Part shown: piece by piece, positions 1 to 6,600 of the stretch
Layout of the letters: each line of letters opens with the position of its first letter
How positions within the stretch are numbered: position 1 is the stretch's first letter
Position numbers and translations under genes: made by a program
The notes under the pieces: generated by a model
Seen by the model: the letters and a program-made list of their open reading frames with translations, nothing else
Told to the model about the DNA's origin: nothing
Database searches by the model: none
Assembly (NCBI GenBank): GCA_944377765.1
Contig: CALWFX010000093.1
Location: 1 to 7,864, forward strand
Origin: an uncultured Clostridia bacterium
GTDB lineage: Bacteria > Bacillota > Clostridia > Christensenellales > UBA1242
Direction of reading: 5' to 3'
Length of the DNA: 7,864 nucleotides

Positions 1-1
1 G

Positions 2-631
2 TTAAAAATCTGTTTTTAAAATAAAGGAAAAGTTTTTCATATTTTTTCTTAAAGTTTTATAGTTAGGACAATACTTTTCCACTTCTTTCCAAAATTGTGG
101 CTTATGATTCATATGTTTTGAATGGCAAAGTTCATGAATAATCACATAATCAATAAGTTCCTTTGGCAATATGATTAATTTATAGTTTAATTTCATTTCA
201 CCTTTATCATTATACGAACCCCACTTATAAATTGAAGAAAGATATGATATTTGATTAACCTTAAAATTAAATTGTTCAGCAAGACTTATCGCTCTTTCTT
301 TAAGAATATCAAACATTTCAATATATTGTTTCTTTATTGCTAAATTTTTTTTAGATGCACTTAAACTGTCATAATCAAGACTAATATTTTTAGTTTCCAT
401 AACAATTTCAGTGAATTTATAAATATACTTTTCAAAATTAAAACCACCAGCAAATTCTTCCAAGGCTTCCATTTTCTTAATTTTACCATCAACCCACTTT
501 TGCTTAGATAAAATAAATTCATTGATTTTGCTATCACTTAGTCTAAGTGGTGCTTTAATCAAAATTTCATTTTTAGACACAATTTTTAATAACAATGTTT
601 TTCTTTTTTCTCGTTGAGTAATTACTTTCAT
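2..631 (-). CDS. YgjP-like (DUF45) zinc metallopeptidase domain protein
   Basis: A 209-residue protein, complete: the TAA stop lies at the very edge of the window. It carries the gluzincin-type motif HELCHSKHMNH at residues 166-176, where H166, H170 and probably H176 bind zinc and E167 is the catalytic base, followed by the family's FW (180-181) and CPNYK (188-192). The upstream block KWGSYNDKGEMKLNYKLI (146-163) matches the family's WGSxxxxGxxxLNxxLI strand region. Length and the N-terminal RxKRKT pattern (7-12) fit the YgjP/YpfJ-like family, which supports the chosen ATG. Family members are cytosolic, SprT-like predicted proteases whose substrates are mostly unknown. No signal peptide or membrane helix is visible. 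No good Shine-Dalgarno precedes the ATG, and a plausible promoter lies so close that the mRNA may be almost leaderless. It is divergent from the PadR-type gene. The family assignment is firm; any specific substrate would be a guess. Confidence 0.9.
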   Translation of the reverse strand: MKVITQREKRKTLLLKIVSKNEILIKAPLRLSDSKINEFILSKQKWVDGKIKKMEALEEFAGGFNFEKYIYKFTEIVMETKNISLDYDSLSASKKNLAIKKQYIEMFDILKERAISLAEQFNFKVNQISYLSSIYKWGSYNDKGEMKLNYKLIILPKELIDYVIIHELCHSKHMNHKPQFWKEVEKYCPNYKTLRKNMKNFSFILKTDF

Positions 632-639
632 ACATTATC

Positions 640-668
640 ATTTTACCACTAAAGAACAAAAAAAGCAA
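640..668 (-). promoter_or_regulatory. Candidate promoter of the metallopeptidase gene, near-leaderless
   Basis: On the minus strand a -35-like TTGCTT (663-668) is separated by 17 bases from a -10 TAAAAT (640-645) that carries an extended TG motif (TGG just upstream, 646-648). The expected start of transcription is near 633, only two or three bases before the ATG at 631-629. This agrees with the lack of a clear ribosome binding site. A short palindrome, CTTTAAcTTAAAG (670-682), abuts the -35 and could be an operator. The -35 matches consensus only in its TTG, so this is a moderate call. Confidence 0.45.
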
Positions 669-725
669 ACTTTAACTTAAAGATTTTTCTATCACAAGTT
701 TAATTATTTTAAAAAATTATCAATT

Positions 726-746
726 TATGCCAAAATTTATGGCATA
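726..746. promoter_or_regulatory. Operator-like dyad upstream of the PadR-type gene
   Basis: TATGCC (726-731) and GGCATA (741-746) form a 21-bp dyad centred at 736. Counting inner pairs, nine of ten positions are complementary. It lies in the divergent intergenic region, about 60 bp upstream of the consensus -35 of the PadR-type gene. PadR proteins usually bind imperfect dyads near their own promoter, so autoregulation is a reasonable inference. The sequence does not match the often-cited ATGT-N8-ACAT PadR pattern, and binding by this protein is unproven. Confidence 0.4.
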
Positions 747-763
747 TTACACCATATATTGTG

Positions 764-795
764 GTATTATGCAATTTATTTTTTTTGCATAATAC
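764..795. repeat. Perfect 11-bp inverted repeat next to the PadR-type promoter
   Basis: GTATTATGCAA (764-774) and TTGCATAATAC (785-795) are exactly complementary around a 10-base T-rich loop. A G-T wobble and a T-A pair can extend the stem to 762-797. It ends 13 bases before the -35 at 809. It is followed by a short T run (801-806), so it resembles an AT-rich terminator, but it sits between divergent genes where no plus-strand transcript is expected to arrive. An operator or a barrier to antisense reading are alternatives. Its half-site TATGC is shared with the dyad at 726-746. Confidence 0.5.
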
Positions 796-808
796 TATGA
801 TTTTTTGT

Positions 809-837
809 TTGACAAATATAAATATAAGATATATAAT
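809..837 (+). promoter_or_regulatory. Consensus sigma-A promoter of the PadR-type gene
   Basis: TTGACA (809-814) and TATAAT (832-837) are both perfect consensus hexamers with the optimal 17-base spacer (815-831). Transcription should start near 844, giving a leader of about 24 bases to the ATG at 868. A perfect promoter is often paired with a repressor, which fits the operator-like dyads upstream and the PadR fold of the product. Confidence 0.85.
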
Positions 838-855
838 TTAATTAAAGAAAAGTTT

Positions 856-861
856 GGGAGG
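856..861 (+). promoter_or_regulatory. Ribosome binding site that fixes the start at 868
   Basis: GGGAGG is followed by six bases and then ATG at 868. This is the only strong Shine-Dalgarno in the area. It shows that the 21 codons open upstream (from a TTG at 805) are not translated, since that TTG also lies upstream of the -35 hexamer. Confidence 0.85.
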
Positions 862-867
862 AAAATT

Positions 868-2565
868 ATGGCGTTTAACTCAAACGGGCAAGTTCAATAT
901 CTTATCCTTGATTCACTCGCCGATGGCTCTAAATATGGCTTAGAGATTATTGAATTTATTTCTAAAAAAACCAATGGTGGCTATATATTGAAAAAGCCAA
1001 CGCTTTATTCTTGCTTAACAAGATTGGAAAAGAAAGGTCTTGTTTCTTCTTCCTTTTGGGGAGAAAGTGAGTTTGGTGGAAAAAGACACTATTATGCTTT
1101 AACCGATGAAGGTAAAGAAAATTTAAAACTCTTAGCAAAAGAATTTAAGGATGTAAACTTTTTTGCTGGAGAAAATAACGAAGTTGAAAGTGATATTGAA
1201 GAAGAACATAAACCAATTTTTTTAGAGCAAAAAAATTTATTTGATTTTAATAAACCAAAAGAAAACACTCAAGTTCAAGAGAAAAAAGAAGATGTTCCTG
1301 AAGTTATTGAAAATCAAATTGATATTTTCTCAATGGAAAAGCCTAAAGAAGAAAACAAAGATGTATTTAGTTTTAATGAACCAATTAAAAAACATGATGA
1401 TGCAAAATTTTTAAGCGAAAATGAAACCCTTACACCTTACCAACTTGAACAAAACAAAAAAATATATGACACTTCAAGTGAACTTAAAAAATATAGAAAC
1501 AGAAAAAGTTTTTCTGATAACCAAATTGAAATGTCTGTTGTTTATGAACAAAAACCTAATGACGAAGAATTTAAGTCGAAAATACAAAGTTTGAAAGAGT
1601 CCATTCTTCAAACAAAACAAAACAATTTTGACAGAAATTTATACGCAAATTTGTTCGAGAAAAAAGAAGAGAATATCGTTAAACCAAATGTGTCTGAAAA
1701 TGATATATACACAAAAAATGAAAACTATACTTCTCAACAAAACCAATCACATAGTAGTTTTAATTTAAGTCCAAAAAATGAAACTGTTAAAGTTGAAGAA
1801 AATAAGGATGATGCAGTTTTAATTACAGACCCAAAAATTGATGATGAAAAAATACCATATCAAAAGCGCATCACCCCGCCTAACATTGAAATCAATGTTT
1901 CAGATGACAACCTTCCTGCTCCAATAAGAGATAGCAATTTAGAGCCAACTTACACAGACATGATGTCTAAAATCAACGAAAAGAAAAAAGAGAAAGAAAT
2001 TAAAAGCATCCCTTCTCAAACTGAAATTCCTGTTCAAAAAACCAAAACAGAACCAATCACATCCTTTGCTGACTATGAAACTCTTAAAAGTTATTATCAC
2101 ACTCGCGGAATTGCCTTTAAAGAATATAAGAAAACAACTGTTCAACGCGTTCACAACACAAATTTCTTAGATTTAATTAATTCGATTATTCTTTTTGTTC
2201 TTTCTGGAATTGGCTGTGCAATTTTATATGGAATTATCTATGCAACCAACTTATTAATGCCTTCTTCAAACTTCTTATACTACACCATACCTTGCCTGTT
2301 TTTAATTTATCTTGTTATATTCGCAATTAAATTTAAATGCACAACAAGCCGAAAAGCAAGTCAACGCTATAATGATTTAACCATTTGGGCAATTTTCATT
2401 TTATCGTGTGTTATTGTGTTTGTTATAAACATTTGCTGTGGTATGCAAATGGAAACAATGGCAAATTATATAACTTCCTTAATACTTCCAATTTATGCTC
2501 TTGCATTAATACTTCCAGTAAATTATTATGGCACAAAAATAATATATAAAAAATATGCAAAATAA
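868..2565 (+). CDS. PadR-family winged-helix regulator with four C-terminal membrane helices
   Basis: A 565-residue protein. Residues 1-93 are a PadR winged helix: the opening LILDSLADGSKYGLEIIEFI, the recognition region PTLYSCLTRLEKKGLV (44-59) and the wing ending GGKRHYYALTDEG (70-82). Residues about 100-400 are polar, rich in K, E, N and Q, and almost certainly disordered. They hold three short look-alike motifs, LFDFNKP (124-130), IFSMEKP (153-159) and VFSFNEP (166-172). Four hydrophobic helices follow at about 437-459, 469-488, 505-524 and 534-555, ending in the basic tail KKYAK, so both ends should face the cytoplasm. Typical PadR proteins are 100-200 residues and soluble; this one looks like a membrane-tethered one-component regulator. 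The trigger and targets are unknown. Autoregulation is inferred from the upstream dyads. The PadR domain is secure; coupling of sensing to the membrane part is inference. Confidence 0.88.
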   Translation: MAFNSNGQVQYLILDSLADGSKYGLEIIEFISKKTNGGYILKKPTLYSCLTRLEKKGLVSSSFWGESEFGGKRHYYALTDEGKENLKLLAKEFKDVNFFAGENNEVESDIEEEHKPIFLEQKNLFDFNKPKENTQVQEKKEDVPEVIENQIDIFSMEKPKEENKDVFSFNEPIKKHDDAKFLSENETLTPYQLEQNKKIYDTSSELKKYRNRKSFSDNQIEMSVVYEQKPNDEEFKSKIQSLKESILQTKQNNFDRNLYANLFEKKEENIVKPNVSENDIYTKNENYTSQQNQSHSSFNLSPKNETVKVEENKDDAVLITDPKIDDEKIPYQKRITPPNIEINVSDDNLPAPIRDSNLEPTYTDMMSKINEKKKEKEIKSIPSQTEIPVQKTKTEPITSFADYETLKSYYHTRGIAFKEYKKTTVQRVHNTNFLDLINSIILFVLSGIGCAILYGIIYATNLLMPSSNFLYYTIPCLFLIYLVIFAIKFKCTTSRKASQRYNDLTIWAIFILSCVIVFVINICCGMQMETMANYITSLILPIYALALILPVNYYGTKIIYKKYAK

Positions 2566-2579
2566 TTGCATATTTTTTT
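2551..2579. terminator. Bidirectional intrinsic terminator between convergent genes
   Basis: AAATATGCAA (2551-2560) pairs perfectly with TTGCATATTT (2566-2575) around the loop AATAA. On the plus strand the stem runs into a T tract (2573-2579), and on the minus strand into six T (A run at 2548-2553). The TAA stop of the PadR-type gene lies in the loop, and the last codons form the left arm. It would stop both the plus-strand transcript and minus-strand transcripts arriving from the membrane protein gene at 2711-3349. Confidence 0.85.
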
Positions 2580-2664
2580 AAATACCGCACAATATATAAG
2601 TAGGTTATCTATTTGATTAGTTTAAGAAACTTCTTGAAATTTTCACTTGATAACCGTTAAATTA

Positions 2665-2711
2665 GGAAAGAGATTTTTAGTTTTTAACTATCATATATCT
2701 CTTTTCTTTTT
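2665..2711 (+). terminator. Second plus-strand intrinsic terminator with nested hairpin
   Basis: GGAAAGAGAT (2665-2674) pairs with ATCTCTTTTC (2697-2706), one G-U pair included, and is followed by a T-rich tract. Its loop holds a further perfect hairpin, TAGTT (2678-2682) with AACTA (2686-2690). No gene on the plus strand ends here other than the one already terminated at 2551-2579. Upstream at 2603-2609 and 2649-2655, GGTTATC and GATAACC can also pair. It may be a back-up terminator or the 3' end of a small RNA covering roughly 2600-2710. No convincing promoter for such an RNA was found. Confidence 0.55.
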
Positions 2712-3349
2712 TATTTTGCATTAACATTATTTTCTGCAATCTTAGTTGCTCGCTTTTGAATATGTTTTCTAATAAACATAAATATAAGGTCAAACAACAC
2801 AAAAAGGATAACCAAAATAAGTGAAACTAAAAGAACATAAAAGGCGGAATTTTCAAAAACAGTGCAAAGTAATAATATAACTAAGCAAGAAATAACTTCT
2901 CCAACCATAATTGCCAAAAAACATTGCCACATTTTTAAATTTGTTAGCCCTGCAATCAAACTTCCACTATACACCCCAGTAAGTGGCAATGGAACTGCAA
3001 CAAACATGGCAAGAGCAGTAAGTTTATAAAATGTTTTACTTTTACTACCAATTTTTTCCAATCGGTTTTTATACTTAGTTTGCAATTTGGAAATAAATTT
3101 GTCTTGAACAAACACGCTTGTTTTGTTTTTTAATTTTCTTATAATATAAATAACCAAAAAGCATGGCAACATACTGCCAATAAAAGCACAAATAAATGTT
3201 ACCCAAGGTGAAAGCGTGGCATCACCCCATATAGTTTCAGAAAGCCCAAGCGGTATTGCAATTTTGCTTTCAATTGTTGGTATTAAAGCAACCAAAATGA
3301 CAGCCAAAAACACGCATCCAGAAAAATTTTCAACAACAAAATCTAACAT
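2711..3349 (-). CDS. Putative small multidrug export family membrane protein (COG2426/PF06695-like)
   Basis: A 212-residue polytopic membrane protein. Hydrophobic segments lie at about 10-25, 47-71, 108-134, 141-164 and 169-193. Two family signatures are visible: ESKIAIPLGL (27-36), corresponding to the family's E-x-R-G-A-I-P-x-G loop, and PLPLTGVYSG (120-129), corresponding to its P-x-P-G-T-G-A-x-x-G loop. These two probably re-entrant loops are shared in outline with the DedA/VTT fold. A basic cytoplasmic loop (71-107) separates the halves. The name 'small multidrug export' is historical; transport of a specific compound is not shown for most members, and lipid-carrier scramblase-like roles are another possibility by analogy with DedA. 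The start is supported by AAGGGG (3356-3361) six bases upstream. The upstream gene on the same strand is 312 bases away across the hairpin array, so co-transcription is uncertain. Confidence 0.78.
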   Translation of the reverse strand: MLDFVVENFSGCVFLAVILVALIPTIESKIAIPLGLSETIWGDATLSPWVTFICAFIGSMLPCFLVIYIIRKLKNKTSVFVQDKFISKLQTKYKNRLEKIGSKSKTFYKLTALAMFVAVPLPLTGVYSGSLIAGLTNLKMWQCFLAIMVGEVISCLVILLLCTVFENSAFYVLLVSLILVILFVLFDLIFMFIRKHIQKRATKIAENNVNAK

Positions 3350-3397
3350 ATCATGCCCCTTATCATAATATGTTGTGATTTAAAATTTTAGAACAGA

Positions 3398-3489
3398 AAA
3401 ATTCGCATTGCTAATATTAAGAGCGGACAATGCCTATTAAGAGCAAAAACAAAGTTTTTGCGTGAAGAGCGAATTAAAATTCGCATTGC
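3398..3489 (+). repeat. Left cluster of the hairpin array (units read on plus strand)
   Basis: Units consist of a constant T(T/G)AAGA followed by a small hairpin. ATTAAGA then GCGGACAATGcc (3423-3434, right arm lost); ATTAAGA then GCAAAAAC-aaa-GTTTTTGC (3443-3461); GTGAAGA then GCGAATTaaAATTCGC (3469-3484). A 14-base direct repeat, AAAATTCGCATTGC, occurs at 3398-3411 and 3476-3489, so the first unit looks like a decayed copy of the last. The cluster ends in GCATTGCGGATG (3483-3494). It has no coding potential. Confidence 0.8.
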
Positions 3490-3544
3490 GGATGATTTTA
3501 GGAAGTAGTTAAATTATGAACATTACTATAAAACATACCACAAT

Positions 3545-3653
3545 GCAAGACTTTGTCTTGCTCTTCATGAAATTGCCTTGCAATTTCTCTTCATGGCGAC
3601 ATTGTCGCCTCTTAATGCGGACATTGTCCGCTCTTAACTGCATAAAAATGCAG
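3545..3653 (-). repeat. Right cluster of the hairpin array (units read on minus strand)
   Basis: Five perfect hairpins in tandem, given in plus-strand form: CTGCAT-aaaa-ATGCAG (3638-3653), GCGGAC-att-GTCCGC (3617-3631), GGCGAC-att-GTCGCC (3595-3609), GAAATTGC-ctt-GCAATTTC (3569-3587) and GCAAGAC-ttt-GTCTTGC (3545-3561). They are separated by TCTTAA, TCTTAAT, TCTTCAT and TCTTCAT. On the minus strand each of the last four is therefore TKAAGA, stem, C-AAN-G loop, stem, A, with a period of 22-26 bases. The cluster ends (minus strand) in GCATTGTGGTATG, nearly the same end as the left cluster, so the two arrays point at each other across about 40 bases. Confidence 0.88.
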
Positions 3654-3666
3654 TAGCATTTTTATG
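3641..3666 (-). other. Stem-loop at the stop codon of the repeat protein gene
   Basis: On the minus strand CATAAAAATGC and GCATTTTTATG (11 bp, perfect) flank a four-base loop. The left arm contains the TAA stop at 3662-3664. This fold competes with the 3638-3653 hairpin of the array. The right arm contains five T, but no T tract follows, so it is not a standard intrinsic terminator. It could protect the mRNA 3' end or act as a weak terminator. Confidence 0.45.
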
Positions 3667-6600
3667 ACACGCATCCATATTCTGATACTTTAATTGTAAA
3701 TTGAAAGCATTGAACTGATGTTGCAAATTTCTGCGTCAGTCCGCCATATTCTGTTCGGCAGGTTATGTTATTGATATTTGTTCCCATGTCACGAGTAAAG
3801 TATATTGTTATTCCTAATATATCCTTAACTAAATCTGAAAATTTAACTTCATAACTCCCTGCAACTAGTTGTATCTCTTCTTCTGATGAGATATATATTT
3901 TGTCGCTTGTTTGTGCAGTTTCTGAGATTACACCATTCTCTCCGAAATTTTCAACAACTGGGTTATATGCAACTAAATATGTTGAATTATCTGCATTTTT
4001 AACTAAATTTTCAAAACTTGTGGTTGCTCTATTGTTATAGCCTTGGTCTATTCCTAGGTTGCTTGTTGAAAACTGCCCTGCATATACAATGGTATCCATA
4101 ATTGCCATGGTGTCGGTTGACGTGCCATAGCCTGTTTTTTGACTGGAATTTCCAGTTAATCGCCATTTGATTGACTCTACCTTATACCATACACCATTAT
4201 ACTGAACAAACTCGGTGTTGTTTGCTCCTTTCTTCGCTGTATATGTCTTGCCATTAATTACATAACTATTTCCATTTGAAGATGTGTTAATGCTATTTAT
4301 CTCTGTCTGTGTTGCCTTTGTTTGTGGATACATCCCAAGTTCAACATACCAATATCCACCTGCTGAATCATACTTTGCTTCCAAATTTGCTTGCCAAATC
4401 GCATAGAGCGTTACTGTTCCATTATTGGTTGCAGTTAAATTTTTTACACTCTCATTATCTACATATGTTGTGCCTGTTCCATCACTTTCTGTATTCCAGC
4501 CTTTGAATGTAAAACCATCGTTTTTAAATGCATTTGTTGTTAAATTTTGGCTAATATCATATGTAAAACTTTGATTGCTCATTGTTCCAGTTGCGTATGT
4601 GCTATTTTTATCAAATACAACTGTATATTTATACGCTGTCCACTGTGCAACAAGTTCAACATCGCCATATTTACCAGTAACACTCTCACCAGCATTGTAT
4701 GTTGTGTTACTTGACCAACTTCCAACACTTATTTTTGGTTTCCAACCATTAAAGGTGTAGCCTGTTCGTGTGGATGAAGCAAGTGTTGATGTGCTTTCAA
4801 TTGTGTAACTTAAATCACTTACTGCATTTCCGCCATTTTCATCATATGTTATGGTGTATGACACAACATTCCATTTGGCATACAAGTTCACTGTTGCACC
4901 ATTTGAACTTGTTAGATTTTTAACACTTTGCTTATCTGTGTAAGCAACCGAACCGCTTGCACTTGTTGCCCAGCCTGCAAAAGTATAGCCTGTCCTTGAA
5001 AATGCATTCGTTGTTAAATTTTGAGCCTTGTCATATGTGAAAGTTTGATTGCTCATACTTCCACTACCATTGTTTGCATTAAATTTAACATAGTATTTGT
5101 TTGCTATCCATTGAGCAACAAGTTCAATATCGCCAAATTTACCTTTAACACTTTCGCCACTCTCATATGTTATCCCACTATACCAATTACCAACACTTTT
5201 TTTAGGTTTCCATCCATTAAAAGTATAACCTGATCGTGTGGTTGAAGTGAGCATTATTGTGCTCTCAATTGTATAACTTTGATCACTTATTGTGCTTCCA
5301 CCATTTTCGTCATAAGTTATCTTATATGATACAGTCCTCCATTTTGCATATAATGTATGATTTTTTGCAGTTGAAACTTTAGTGGATTCATCTATCGGCT
5401 TTGTTAAACCACTATCTAAATACCAACCATCAAAAGTGTAGCCTGTTTTTGTTGGTGTTGGTAAAACATTGCTAGAAGGCATGTTGCCTTTTGTTGCATA
5501 CGAGAAATTATCATAATATACATTGCCTATAAAAATAGATATTCTAAATGTTGCATTTATATTCAATCCAGCATTACATGCCACATATGATCGCAAATTG
5601 TAAGTTGGATTTCCTATATTCTGTAATGTTTTAAATTTAATTTCATAAACTCCTGCTCTATTTACGCCTACTTTATATTGTTCATTTGCAATATCTTCAT
5701 TAACAGAACCTGTATCAAATGGAGATGTCAAAACTATTTCAAAATAATCACCTGAAAAAGATAAAACTTCAATCACTGCAGTATATTCAGTATCTTCAGA
5801 ATAGGTATTATTGAATGATTGAAAAAAATTAACCCACTGTATACTTGAAGTATTATTTCTATAATTTATAGTATAAATATTATTTGACATACTAAGATCT
5901 CCAGAAACATTTACTGGAGAATATAAATTAGTTTTGCCATAGTTATCATCATACAAAACATAATCATCTTCTATTTCTGACCCACCATTTGAATTGTATG
6001 ATAATTTATAAGAATTGGTTTTCCATTTAGCATATAAAACATAGTTTGCAGACTTACCAACCATTGTGCTAGCGGTTACTTTGGTTGTAAAACTATCGCC
6101 TATATACCATCCTTCAAAAGTATACCCTTCCTTGGTTGGAGTTGGTAATTTATTTCCTGATGGCATATAACCCTTTGGTGCATATGTAAAATTGTCATAA
6201 TATATATTACCTGTAAAAACTGACACTCTAAACCTGGCATATGTATATTGTGCTGGACTAAATGGTATATATGATCGCAAATTGTAAGTTGGATTTCCTA
6301 TATTCTTTAATGTTTTAGATTTAATTTCATAAACTCCTGCTCTATTTACGCCTACTTTATATTGTCCATTTGCAATATCTTCATTAACAGAACCTGTATC
6401 AAATGGAGATGTCAAAACTATTTCAAAATAATCACCTGAAAAAGACAAAACTTCAACAACTACAGTATATTCAGTATCTTCAGAATAGGTATTATCAAAA
6501 GATTGATAAAAGGAAAACCATTGTGTACTTGAAGTGGTATTTCTATGATTAATAGTATAAATATTATTTGACATACTAAGGTCTCCAGAAACACTTACTG

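Noticed and set aside
805..867. Extension of the PadR-type protein by 21 residues from a TTG start
   Set aside because: The TTG lies upstream of the consensus -35 and has no ribosome binding site; the ATG at 868 has GGGAGG at the right distance and begins at the normal PadR N-terminus.
1939..2154. Minus-strand ORF inside the PadR-type gene
   Set aside because: Antisense shadow of the linker-coding region; low-complexity F-rich product with no supporting signals.
3350..3380. Promoter TATTAT just upstream of the small multidrug export-type gene
   Set aside because: The implied transcript would begin inside the ribosome binding site and no acceptable -35 is present at 17 bases.
3398..3653. CRISPR array or integron attC sites
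   Set aside because: The constant part is only about six bases, there are no unique spacers of constant length, and the variable parts are self-complementary. No attC-type core sites or integrase are seen.
4309..5233. Several plus-strand ORFs opposite the repeat protein gene (also one at 6613-6840)
   Set aside because: They mirror the tandem repeats of the real gene, have no ribosome binding sites and resemble no family.
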